Shown one piece after another: positions 1-6,904 of a stretch of DNA of 16,109 nt. Where the stretch lies: contig CAYFQW010000020.1 in NCBI GenBank assembly GCA_964345475.1, positions 1-16,109 of the forward strand, in the 5' to 3' direction. Each line of letters starts with the position of its first letter. Position 1 is the first letter of the stretch. The notes beneath the pieces were generated by a model. That model did not search any database, was not told where the DNA came from, and saw only the letters and a list, made by a program, of their open reading frames with translations. The position numbers and the translations under genes are program-made. Origin of the DNA: WRIS01 sp964345475 (GTDB lineage Bacteria; Actinomycetota; Coriobacteriia; Coriobacteriales; Eggerthellaceae).

Positions 1-560
1 ACGCCTCCGATACTGAGGGCATCGTGGAAGAGGAGAACCCGACGGCGGCCTTCCTTAACACGAAGCAGGTGCTCGGTGATATTTCGATAGAAAAAATTGT
101 TTCTGGTGACGCAGGTGAGAAGGATCGTGAGTTCACCTTTACCTTCAACACCGACGCTGAGGGTGAATTCGAGTACTTTGCTGCAGAGGGAGTGGAAGGG
201 ATAGAGCCAGGAGTACTGCAAGATGGCGACACCTTCACCTTGAAGCACGGCCAGAAAATTATCATTAGCGGCCTTGCTCTGGACGATTCGTACAAATTTA
301 CCGAAGAGGATTATTCTTCTGAGGGGTATGTAACGAAGAGTGCTGATGAAGAAGGAATTGTTAGTGATGGTTCCACGGGAGCTATATTTGAGAATACTAA
401 AGAGTCTGAAAAGGCAGCTCCAGTTGCTAAGGACCCAAGCAATACTACCAAGGCTCCTCGCACGAGCGATAACCCCTTAGGTATTCTTTTGCTTGGATTT
501 GCAGCTGTGCTTGGTCTTGTAGGATTGAGCTTGGCGGCTCGGAGGCTTCGCAAGGCCTAA
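1..560 (+). CDS. Surface protein with pilin-like (DUF7601-type) domains and C-terminal sorting signal, 3' fragment
   Basis: The reading frame is open from base 3 at the left edge to a TAA at 558-560, so the gene starts outside the window; the GTG at 24 is internal. The visible part is a secreted, cell-wall-anchored protein. The first residues (SDTEGIV...AAFLNTK) repeat later as ADEEGIV...AIFENTK, showing the end of one beta-sandwich repeat followed by a complete second one of about 110 residues, as in collagen-adhesin/pilin-type stalk domains. The C-terminus has a threonine/proline-rich linker, then APRTSDNP, then a hydrophobic segment of about 20 residues, then ARRLRK: the order of a sortase signal. 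The motif is non-canonical (TS instead of TG). A role in adhesion or as a pilus subunit is inferred. A strong terminator lies 54 bp downstream. Confidence 0.8.
   Translation, partial: ASDTEGIVEEENPTAAFLNTKQVLGDISIEKIVSGDAGEKDREFTFTFNTDAEGEFEYFAAEGVEGIEPGVLQDGDTFTLKHGQKIIISGLALDDSYKFTEEDYSSEGYVTKSADEEGIVSDGSTGAIFENTKESEKAAPVAKDPSNTTKAPRTSDNPLGILLLGFAAVLGLVGLSLAARRLRKA
453..470 (+). other. Sortase recognition-like motif APRTSD
   Basis: Encodes APRTSD just before the membrane-spanning tail and the basic end of the surface protein. Position and surroundings match an LPxTG-type sorting signal. Ala replaces Leu and Ser replaces the usual Gly after Thr, so the cognate sortase may be a specialised class. 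Confidence 0.55.
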
Positions 561-613
561 AAATAGCCCGCAATTGAAGACTCATTTAAAGCGGTAGGCA
601 GATATATACTTGA

Positions 614-650
614 AAGACCGGTGAGCGATTTGCTCATCGGTCTTCTTCTG
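614..650 (+). terminator. Rho-independent terminator, probably bidirectional
   Basis: Arms AAGACCGGTGAGC (614-626) and GCTCATCGGTCTT (632-644) pair over 13 bp with one G-T wobble around a 5-nt loop, followed by CTTCTGTT. It ends the surface-protein gene. It lies just past the stop of the opposing FMN-binding gene, so it may serve both strands. Confidence 0.85.
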
Positions 651-670
651 TTGGGCTGCCCTAGGTGTCC

Positions 671-1048
671 CTAGATAGTCTGCTCCAGCTTGTCAGGCTT
701 GACCGCCAGGGCACGCGTGGCGAAGGGGAAGGCCTCCTTCGTAGACTCGAACCCAGGCCCCTCGTAGAGGAACTCTGCATCCCCTTCGAGGTAGAAGCCG
801 GCACCCATGCCGATGCTGCCCTGCACACTGCCGCTCCCGATAGTCATCTTCACCCTCGGGTTGAGCTTGATGTTCTCCTCCGTCTTGTTCATGCCTGCCG
901 CCGGTATTAGGATGGTGTCCCCATCCGCGATGCGGAGGTAGCTGTTCCAGGTGTTCACCACATGCGCGTCCCCCTGGGCCCACGTGACTATGGCGACAAC
1001 GCCCTCGTGTTCCAAAACTTGCCTGAAGACCTCGTTTGACATATCCAT
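671..1048 (-). CDS. FMN-binding split-barrel protein (pyridoxamine 5'-phosphate oxidase-like family)
   Basis: A 125-residue protein strongly resembling the small FMN-binding protein of Desulfovibrio (about 122 aa). It shares the run EGVVAI, then HVVNTWNSYL, the GMNKTEENI segment that contacts the flavin phosphate in such proteins, and MTIGSGSVQG followed by a glycine-rich GAGFYLEGDAEF strand. It is a single split-barrel domain, cytoplasmic, and probably dimeric. It probably binds FMN as a redox carrier or small flavoenzyme; the true partner is unknown. I chose the ATG at 1048 because AGAGAGGTGG lies about 5 nt upstream and family members begin here; the open frame continues to 1120 without support. 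Codon use is markedly richer in G/C third positions than in neighbouring genes. Confidence 0.85.
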   Translation of the reverse strand: MDMSNEVFRQVLEHEGVVAIVTWAQGDAHVVNTWNSYLRIADGDTILIPAAGMNKTEENIKLNPRVKMTIGSGSVQGSIGMGAGFYLEGDAEFLYEGPGFESTKEAFPFATRALAVKPDKLEQTI

Positions 1049-1100
1049 GCATACCACCTCTCTTGATCGCTGTTCGGTATGCCCTTGTCCGATGAACGCT

Positions 1101-1109
1101 ATTATCGCA
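1101..1109 (-). promoter_or_regulatory. Extended -10 promoter element for the FMN-binding protein
   Basis: On the minus strand TGCGATAAT fits an extended -10 (TGn-GATAAT). It would give a leader of about 46 nt before the ATG at 1048. No good -35 is seen at 17-18 bp, which is usual for extended -10 promoters. The tandem 13-mers at 1147-1172 lie just upstream. Confidence 0.45.
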
Positions 1110-1146
1110 TTATTTGCCAAACCAGTGCGAGCTTTGGAATGACAAA

Positions 1147-1172
1147 AATCTTGATAACGAATCTTGATAACG
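1147..1172. repeat. Perfect tandem 13-bp repeat, candidate operator pair
   Basis: AATCTTGATAACG occurs twice head-to-tail with no spacer (1147-1159 and 1160-1172). A partial third copy AATCTTGA begins at 1191. A small inverted repeat CTATA/TATAG lies between (1175-1189). The unit lies about 45 bp upstream of the minus-strand -10, where an activator or repressor could bind. The function is inferred from position only. Confidence 0.5.
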
Positions 1173-1266
1173 AGCTATATCGGCTATAGAAATCTTGAAT
1201 TACTTGTTAACGTAGGTGACCGATCAACTCTTTCTGGAAAGGAGGCTATTGCTATGCCTTGTATCC

Positions 1267-1309
1267 CTAAAAATAGGATATAGGATATACCCTTTTTCTT
1301 TGGGATATC
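1267..1309 (-). terminator. Possible terminator of the MMPL operon
   Basis: Read on the minus strand, GATATCCC (1309-1302) and GGGTATATC (1292-1284) form a stem with one bulge and a 9-nt loop. A T-run CTATTTTTAGG follows after about 10 nt. It lies 17 bp past the stop of the MMPL-associated gene. The T-run is displaced, so the call is weak. Confidence 0.35.
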
Positions 1310-1325
1310 ATCAAGCCTCTCTCAA

Positions 1326-3314
1326 CTACGAGAAGAGATTGATGATTTGGTCGAGGAAGGAGCTTTTCTCCTCTTCTGGCGCATCTGCTACGGGTTCGCT
1401 CTCAATTGAAACGCCTTCTGTCGTAAAAACAAACTGGACGAGCTTCACACCTTTGTTCTTTTTCGAAACAAAAGAAACAGGATCAAAGTCTTTAGTTTGA
1501 TAATCCGCCATAAACTCATCAATTTTGGCTTGCATTTCATCAGGCATCTCACGTGTGGCCACTTCAAGAGCAGACGTTCCCACGTAGAGCTCTTGCAGGC
1601 CGCCTGACAGCTCGTCAATGCCCCCTGAAAGAGAAAGCACGCCATCATGCAGCTGCTGATAGCTGGATGCTGCCAAATCGACACCTTCTGTATAGCTGCT
1701 AAGCCCTGTATGGAAGGTATCATATTCACCTGATAGAGTTTTAAGTCCTTCGATGAGGTCTGCCATGCTATCGAGATTGTTATCAGCAAGAGCCAACTCT
1801 ATCGTATCGGCAAGGTCATTCATTGCATCGCTCATGTTAAAGAGATGCGAAGGTATGCCCAAATTGCTCATTGCAAGAAGTTCCCCCAGTATCCCCTGTA
1901 GCCCAAGATAGGTCGCTTTGGTCTGCTGGACCGCCGCATAGTAGGTCAAGAGAGTGTCCAGCTCTGCCGTCGCAGCATCAGCCGTGTCTCCAGGATTTTC
2001 GTCAATAAGGGCTTGGATGTTGTTGTAGGATGGTCCTGAGTCTGTATCGGGAAGATTTTCAAGCGCAGTTTCGATTATCTCATCAAGCCCAGCAAGCGCC
2101 TGCTCGCTTAATTCGAGGCTTGAGCCCATGGCATCAAGGCCGGCAGCAAGAGTGCGGAATGTTTCTGGCAGTTGCGCTAAAGAGCTCAGGTCGAATTCAT
2201 CCGAGTTTTCCAGCCCTGTAGCAATAGTGCTGAGGGCCAGCTGAATCGAGGCTGAGCCTTCTACAAGATCGCTGGATCCTGTACTGATGTAAGAAAGGCC
2301 GTTGTTAAAATCAGCCGAGCCACTTGCGAGCTCCGTTGCACCAAGGCCAAGACTGACAGACCCAGAAGAGATTTCTGCAACCCCTCCGTTTATTTCCTCT
2401 ATGGCGAGGCTCAAGGTGCTCATTTCCTCACTCAGCTCGCTTGTATCCGGAACATCGAAAGCCATAGAAAAAGGTAATGCTGCGAGTTGAATACCGTCCA
2501 TTTCGAAATCGCTTACAGAGGCTGTAATGCTTATATCGGCATCAGTTTCGGGCATGATAGAGTGGACGACGGTCTTTGACTTTCCCTCATTGGCGATGGT
2601 AGCCCCTTCAGATTTGATATTCTTGCTCGTATCGGCGCCGAAGGTCGTCGTTATTTGAAGCAGGTAATTATCGTAGAAGGTGCTGTCAATCTTATTGTTT
2701 TGTTTTGATGTGATGCGGATTTCAAGTTCTCCACTTTTTCCTGCTATCTCATCAGCAGAAAGTTTCTTCCCGTCAAGATAGTATTCAATAGTGAAGTCCC
2801 AGGGGAGCTGTTGTTCCTCAAGCGTGCCTTTGTAATAGAAGGTGCCCGGTTCAACATCTATGCTCAGCCTGTCTTCCTCCTGCTTAAGTTCAAGCGTATT
2901 GCTTAAGTTATTGACTTCGGAATAGTTACCATAGTCAACAATGGTTCTTTGAGATTCGGAGTAAAACTCGTTTACTACATAAATACTATCGATTGAGCCA
3001 CTGCTGAGAAGGTTGGCATACACGACTTCTTCTTTTGTAGGGGCCTCTTCATCAGTACCTGAGGCTTCGCTATCCGCCAAAGAGTCCGCAGAGTGAGAGG
3101 AGGCGGCTGTCTGGCCAATCGAGCCAGATTGGGCCAATGCTCCAGTGGTTAAAACGAGCGTTGCTAAGAGCACGGATAGGATAGCGCTTGCTAAAAGCCG
3201 TCTTGTCCTTTTTAACCACATTCGCGGATGTTTTTTGGGGCCGTTTTGGCGTATTGGCATAATCTCATTTTCTTCAAGACCATGCTCTTTGTGTTCAGTG
3301 TCGACATGCTTCAT
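1326..3314 (-). CDS. Membrane-anchored extracellular protein with xxxLxxG heptad repeats, MMPL-associated (YhgE/Pip-like)
   Basis: A 662-residue protein. A basic N-terminal stretch (about 1-39) precedes one hydrophobic segment (about 40-61) ending ALAQSG, so it is either an anchored or a signal-peptide protein, with everything after it outside. Residues about 95-290 form a beta-rich domain. Residues about 308-370 and 555-580 carry the xxxLxxG heptads (NGGVAEISSGSVSLGLGATEL; LSGGIDELSGGLQELYVGT) typical of YhgE/Pip-type and MMPL-partner proteins, separated by helical, probably coiled-coil, segments. The C-terminus is acidic and then amphipathic (FLDQIINLF). The ATG at 3314 has GGAAGGAGC 7 nt upstream. 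Its first bases overlap the stop of the transporter gene (ATGA, 4 bp), so the two are translationally coupled. It probably acts as an extracellular partner of the transporter; the molecular role is unknown. Confidence 0.8.
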   Translation of the reverse strand: MKHVDTEHKEHGLEENEIMPIRQNGPKKHPRMWLKRTRRLLASAILSVLLATLVLTTGALAQSGSIGQTAASSHSADSLADSEASGTDEEAPTKEEVVYANLLSSGSIDSIYVVNEFYSESQRTIVDYGNYSEVNNLSNTLELKQEEDRLSIDVEPGTFYYKGTLEEQQLPWDFTIEYYLDGKKLSADEIAGKSGELEIRITSKQNNKIDSTFYDNYLLQITTTFGADTSKNIKSEGATIANEGKSKTVVHSIMPETDADISITASVSDFEMDGIQLAALPFSMAFDVPDTSELSEEMSTLSLAIEEINGGVAEISSGSVSLGLGATELASGSADFNNGLSYISTGSSDLVEGSASIQLALSTIATGLENSDEFDLSSLAQLPETFRTLAAGLDAMGSSLELSEQALAGLDEIIETALENLPDTDSGPSYNNIQALIDENPGDTADAATAELDTLLTYYAAVQQTKATYLGLQGILGELLAMSNLGIPSHLFNMSDAMNDLADTIELALADNNLDSMADLIEGLKTLSGEYDTFHTGLSSYTEGVDLAASSYQQLHDGVLSLSGGIDELSGGLQELYVGTSALEVATREMPDEMQAKIDEFMADYQTKDFDPVSFVSKKNKGVKLVQFVFTTEGVSIESEPVADAPEEEKSSFLDQIINLFS

Positions 3315-5413
3315 AGTTTTGCTCCTTCCGACACAGGCGAGAGCTGCTGATGCTGGGTGCCATCCCTTTTGAAAAAACGGGACTTGTAGGTAGTCTTTCC
3401 GATTGGTTTATCAAATACTGTGAGCAGTATGGGCAACATAAGGTTTACAAGGACGAACGAGAATACGGCGCCACGGCCGAGGAGGATCCCAATCTCTGTT
3501 ACAGCGGGGTTAGACGAGGTCATTGCAAGGGTAAAGCCGGCAACGGAAAGGGTTGCCGCCGACACGAGTGTCGATCTGAACGTCTGCCCGATAGAGGTTT
3601 TTACAGCCTTCTTCTGCGGCATCTTTCGGCGATTTTCCATGTAATACGAAGTGAGCAAAATAGCATAATCCACTGTAGCACCCAGCTGTACGGTGCTGAC
3701 CACGAGATACCCGAGAAAGTTGATGGGGGTATCAGTGAAATAGGGGATAGCCAAATTAAACCAGATTCCTACTTCAATAGTTGCCAATAGGATAAAGGGC
3801 AGGGTCATAGATTTGAAGGTGATGAGCAGGACAAGGAATATTGCTATGACAGCAATCAGATTGACGCGTAGATTATCTTTCGTAACGACATTTTTCATAT
3901 CATAGAGGTTTGCTGACTGCCCCGCTGTATAGAATTCATCGTAGAATTCCCCAATAGTGTCATGGATTGTTTCAACATTTGCAAAAGCAGTGGTGCCTTC
4001 TGCCTCCGTGTTTGTGTATACAATAATACGGGCATAGGTATCTGAGTAGAATTGTTCGGTGATCTCAGGCTCCAGCCACTCCGCTGGAATGCCTGTGCCA
4101 ACCTGGTTTGTGTAGGACACAACCGAGATAACATGCTCAACTCGTTCGAGCGCCTGGGTGAGCTCGTCTTCACGAGCAACATCTCCCTTTGGAACGAATA
4201 CTGCCATGACAAGGGACTCCCCGAATTCGTCGTGAATAGCTTTTTTGTCAATAGCCGTTCGGCTTTCAGGATTTTTGTCGGAGTTTTGATAGGAGAAGAC
4301 ACTTTTACCTTGCCCAAGGTAGCTGGGGACTGCGATAAGTACCACTATCACAGTGAAGGGAATGGCAAGTTTTGAGAGATAGCGCCAGGCACCACGGAAG
4401 GTCGGCATGAGTGGGCGGTGCTGCGTTTTGTCAATCAGTTTGTAGCTGGACATGGTCAATGCCGGTAAAAATATCACGCAGGATAAGAAGCTGAGGAGTA
4501 TGCCCTTCATCAGGCTTAAACCGAGGTCAGCCCCGATGCCGAACTGCATAAAGACTAGGGCGGCGAAACCGAATAAGGTTGTCGTTGCGCTTGCATAGAC
4601 GGTGCTCACCGAGCGCTTCATGGCTTTGCGCATAGCCTCTTTGACAGAAAGGCCTTCGTGGCGGAAATCGCCAAAAGCATGCAATAAGAAAATGGCATAG
4701 TCGAGGGACACAGCCAGCTGCAGGATAGGGCTCACCGAAAAAGTCACGAAAGACACTTGGCCAAACATGAGGTTGGTTCCCATGTTAACGAGAACGGAGA
4801 CACCGATTGCTGCAAGAAAAAGAATGGGTTCAATCCAGGAGGTGGTCGATAATACCAGGATTAAGATAATAAGAGGTACGAGAATTATTATGGCGGTAGT
4901 TACTTCTTTAGTGAGAGCGCTTTTCATGGAATAGTTATCGGCAGCATCACCTGATATTGCATTATCTTCGCCGATAAGATCGCGTATTTCCTGAACGGCC
5001 TGGGTTTCTTTCTCGCTGACTACAGTTACCGTGAATAAGGCATTCCCATTTTTGTAAAAGTTATCAACAAGACTTTCATCATAGGTCTCAATCGGCTTCT
5101 TGAGATCAACGGTGTCGTCGAGCCATACAACCCCACGAACCCCATCGAGAGCCTTGATTTTATCTTTGTATTCAAGGGCCTCGGTGATTCCGACGTTGCG
5201 TACCATGACGCTGGCGCTCGACGCCGACTCGTTGAACTCATCCTCCATGATGGCAATTGCCTTTGTCGACTGTGCCGATTCAGGAAGGTAGTCGGTCATA
5301 TTGTAGTTTACTTTTACGCTGAATATCATGACGGTGCAGATGGCAGTAATGATGAGAAAGACTGCAATGATAGTCTTCCGGTGGCCAAGGATTATTTCGC
5401 TGAGTCTATTCAT
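3311..5413 (-). CDS. MMPL/RND-superfamily transporter
   Basis: A 700-residue protein with the classic two-fold MMPL layout: TM1 (about 13-33), an extracellular domain (about 35-170), five TM segments (about 172-318), a cytoplasmic loop, TM7 (about 349-365), a second extracellular domain (about 370-512), and five more TM segments (about 514-664). The paired proton-relay residues are visible as LAVSLDYAIFL (D238-Y239) in TM4 and LGATVDYAILL (D582-Y583) in TM10, matching the Asp-Tyr pairs of MmpL3-like proteins. It is expected to export lipids, peptides or toxic amphiphiles using the proton gradient; the substrate cannot be read from sequence. It is first in a two-gene operon and divergent from a TetR repressor, which suggests induction by its own substrate. 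Confidence 0.92.
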   Translation of the reverse strand: MNRLSEIILGHRKTIIAVFLIITAICTVMIFSVKVNYNMTDYLPESAQSTKAIAIMEDEFNESASSASVMVRNVGITEALEYKDKIKALDGVRGVVWLDDTVDLKKPIETYDESLVDNFYKNGNALFTVTVVSEKETQAVQEIRDLIGEDNAISGDAADNYSMKSALTKEVTTAIIILVPLIILILVLSTTSWIEPILFLAAIGVSVLVNMGTNLMFGQVSFVTFSVSPILQLAVSLDYAIFLLHAFGDFRHEGLSVKEAMRKAMKRSVSTVYASATTTLFGFAALVFMQFGIGADLGLSLMKGILLSFLSCVIFLPALTMSSYKLIDKTQHRPLMPTFRGAWRYLSKLAIPFTVIVVLIAVPSYLGQGKSVFSYQNSDKNPESRTAIDKKAIHDEFGESLVMAVFVPKGDVAREDELTQALERVEHVISVVSYTNQVGTGIPAEWLEPEITEQFYSDTYARIIVYTNTEAEGTTAFANVETIHDTIGEFYDEFYTAGQSANLYDMKNVVTKDNLRVNLIAVIAIFLVLLITFKSMTLPFILLATIEVGIWFNLAIPYFTDTPINFLGYLVVSTVQLGATVDYAILLTSYYMENRRKMPQKKAVKTSIGQTFRSTLVSAATLSVAGFTLAMTSSNPAVTEIGILLGRGAVFSFVLVNLMLPILLTVFDKPIGKTTYKSRFFKRDGTQHQQLSPVSEGAKL

Positions 5414-5442
5414 ATCAGACTTCTTGGGTGAGAACCTGGTTC

Positions 5443-5451
5443 ATAATAACA
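5443..5451 (-). promoter_or_regulatory. Extended -10 promoter for the MMPL operon
   Basis: On the minus strand TGTTATTAT matches an extended -10 (TGn-TATTAT). Transcription would start about 20-25 bp before the MMPL ATG at 5413. No consensus -35 is present. Confidence 0.45.
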
Positions 5452-5471
5452 CTACACCTTGTTGATTATCG

Positions 5472-5489
5472 GATAGGTTGTTGCTTATC
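5472..5489. promoter_or_regulatory. Candidate TetR operator between divergent promoters
   Basis: GATAGGTTGTTGCTTATC is an imperfect palindrome (5 of 6 positions pair in the outer arms, 6-bp centre). It sits midway between the facing extended -10 elements and overlaps the -35 zones of both, so one bound repressor could control both transcripts. Assignment to the adjacent TetR is inferred. Confidence 0.35.
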
Positions 5490-5490
5490 T

Positions 5491-5499
5491 TGCTATAAT
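5491..5499 (+). promoter_or_regulatory. Extended -10 promoter for the TetR gene
   Basis: TGCTATAAT is a perfect extended -10 (TGn-TATAAT). The start point would be near 5506, giving a long leader of about 125 nt before the ATG at 5631; a second, closer promoter cannot be excluded. Confidence 0.55.
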
Positions 5500-5630
5500 G
5501 TACTTTAATAGTCCTGAAGATCTAAGGCAAGCGACAATTTATTTGGAAATGTCTGATAGGCAGCATATTCAGGTACATGTGTTGGAAACATGCAAAAACA
5601 GCACAAAATTAATCGGCTGAAGTAGGGAAT

Positions 5631-6206
5631 ATGAACCAAAAAAAGGAAGATAGGCGCATTCGAATCACTAAGCAGGCAGTGAGGGAAAGCTTCATAGAGC
5701 TTATGGGGGAGTATCCAATAGCCAAGATATCGGTCAGGATGATTTGTGAGTCAGCCGACATCAATCGAAGCACCTTCTATTCTCACTATGCCAATCAATA
5801 TGATTTGATGCGGAAGATACAGGATGAGACGATCTCTGAAATCAAAGCTTATTTGGCGGGCAAAGCTTTTACTGAGAACTCCGAGGCTACTGTGTCACTT
5901 CTTGCACAAGTGCTCGAGTATGCGCGGAGTAATGCGGCTGTGCTGATAGTGCTGCTGAACGACAACAGTGATACTACCTTTAAAAATGAGCTTATGGACA
6001 TTACTCATGAGCAGGCCATGAAGGAGCTCAGTTCTTATGCGAGCCTTGATCCCCAAAATTTTAAATATTTAAAGCATTTTGCCATCGATGGCTTTACGAG
6101 TGTCTTAAAAACTTGGCTCGAAGATGGAGCACCTGATGAGCCCGAGCAGCTTGCAGAAACAATCACCCACCTCATATTCCAAGGAATGTCAGCTTTTTAT
6201 CAGTAG
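5631..6206 (+). CDS. TetR/AcrR-family transcriptional regulator
   Basis: A 191-residue protein. The N-terminal DNA-binding domain (about 9-60) shows the expected helix-turn-helix, ISVRMICESADINRSTFYSHY, followed by the DLMRKI start of helix 4. The C-terminal ligand/dimerisation domain has the FAIDGFTSVLKTWLEDG segment typical of the TetR_C_8-type family (GxxxxxxxWLEDG). The length is normal. The ATG at 5631 follows AGGGAAT. It is transcribed divergently from the MMPL operon across a 217-bp gap, the standard arrangement of a local repressor of an export system; its ligand is unknown. Confidence 0.9.
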   Translation: MNQKKEDRRIRITKQAVRESFIELMGEYPIAKISVRMICESADINRSTFYSHYANQYDLMRKIQDETISEIKAYLAGKAFTENSEATVSLLAQVLEYARSNAAVLIVLLNDNSDTTFKNELMDITHEQAMKELSSYASLDPQNFKYLKHFAIDGFTSVLKTWLEDGAPDEPEQLAETITHLIFQGMSAFYQ

Positions 6207-6496
6207 GGACAGGCTTGTGTTTACTAGATAGAGTTAGGCGTCGAGTGCATCGGGGGACGATGGCCTGCGTCACTGGGCAGAAATTACTATTCGTTCTAAA
6301 AATCTTGTGCATAGGGCATCAGGTATTAGTAACTTTTTTGTAAAAGACGCATCCTTCCAGAGAAAGTGCATAAAACTGTGTCTGCATCTTATGCAAAATG
6401 CACAATAGCCTTGTGGGGTATGCGACGGTTTGCACTAGATTGTGGGCTCAAACTTGAGTTACAATTCCTCTTACATTGACTGGAGGTAGACAAGGA
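6207..6496. other. Regulatory intergenic region rich in TGCA palindromes upstream of the PucR-type regulator
   Basis: A 290-bp stretch with no convincing gene. TGCA occurs seven times (6246, 6308, 6367, 6383, 6392, 6399, 6431), against fewer than one expected by chance. TGCATAA (6367-6373) and TTATGCA (6389-6395) form an inverted repeat. A possible -10 TACAAT lies at 6460-6465, about 30 bp before the start codon, but its -35 is weak. A T6 run at 6334-6339 follows a long-loop inverted repeat (TTACTA/TAGTAA), too weak to call a tetR terminator. Confidence 0.5.
6390..6405. promoter_or_regulatory. Shared palindromic motif, copy 1 (TATGCAAAATGCACAA)
   Basis: The core TGCAAAATGCA is an 11-bp palindrome. 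The same flanks (TA...CAA) surround the reverse-complement core at 8200-8215, upstream of the isomerase-like gene. It is probably the binding site of one regulator, most simply the PucR-type protein encoded next. Confidence 0.5.
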
Positions 6497-6904
6497 ATGA
6501 TCACTCTTCGCATCATAATTCATGAATTAGAGAAACATGGAATTGCTTGCCAGGTTCATGGCGATGTGTCGAAGGAATATAAAGACTCGCGTCCGTTCAG
6601 CGATGCAGAGTCTTATGAAGACATTCTTTATATTGTCGATGGGAATACCCTTATTGATACGAGCTCGCTTGGCAAGTTCGACTTTGTCTATTTGACGCAC
6701 GACGAGGGTATTACAAACAGCAGTAGCGTGCTTACACTCGTCACGGACAAAGATATTCTTTACGTGACTTCTGTCATGAGTGATGTCTTTTTTTGTTACA
6801 GGAATTGGGAATCACGTATGGATTCTATCCTGATACAGGGGGGAACATCCAAGACCTTCTTGACGTCAGCTCGCAGCTTATTAAAAACAATACGGTCGTT
6901 GTAG
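6497..6904 (+). CDS. PucR-type regulator, N-terminal fragment (frameshifted)
   Basis: Starts at the ATG at 6497 (GGAGG at 6482-6486 and AAGGA directly upstream); the in-frame TTG at 6476 is not needed. It encodes about 135 residues up to a TAG at 6902-6904, but only about the first 115 are genuine. They form an alpha/beta N-terminal domain ending DVFFCYRNWESRMDSILIQGG, the amphipathic helix that leads into the central domain of this family. At the six-G run (6838-6843) the coding signal moves to the other forward frame, where NIQDLLDVSSQLI continues it. The sequence after the run in this frame (TSKTFLTSARSL) is out-of-frame. With the next entry it makes one regulator of about 533 residues. 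Confidence 0.7.
   Translation: MITLRIIIHELEKHGIACQVHGDVSKEYKDSRPFSDAESYEDILYIVDGNTLIDTSSLGKFDFVYLTHDEGITNSSSVLTLVTDKDILYVTSVMSDVFFCYRNWESRMDSILIQGGTSKTFLTSARSLLKTIRSL

Larger units (their letters stand above)
1049..1325. other. Intergenic region between the FMN-binding gene and the MMPL-associated gene
   Basis: This 277-bp stretch lies between two minus-strand genes. It holds the minus-strand promoter and the tandem 13-mers near the left gene. It also has a near-perfect ribosome site AAAGGAGG (1238-1245) followed 8 nt later by an ATG opening only nine codons (1254-1283), and a hairpin at 1284-1309. No convincing larger gene was found on either strand. Confidence 0.6.

Noticed and set aside
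3350..3790. Plus-strand open frame of about 146 codons
   Set aside because: It lies wholly opposite the MMPL transporter 3' end, whose protein sequence is fully convincing.
6284..6339. Possible tetR terminator (TTACTA/TAGTAA plus T6)
   Set aside because: The stem is only 6 AT-rich base pairs with a loop of about 37 nt, too unstable to call.
6793..6837. TTG start that would give the C-terminal regulator its own N-terminus
   Set aside because: The residues it adds (LQELGITYGFYPDT) overlap the better family-like coding in the other frame and there is no ribosome site; the shift at the G-run explains the arrangement better.
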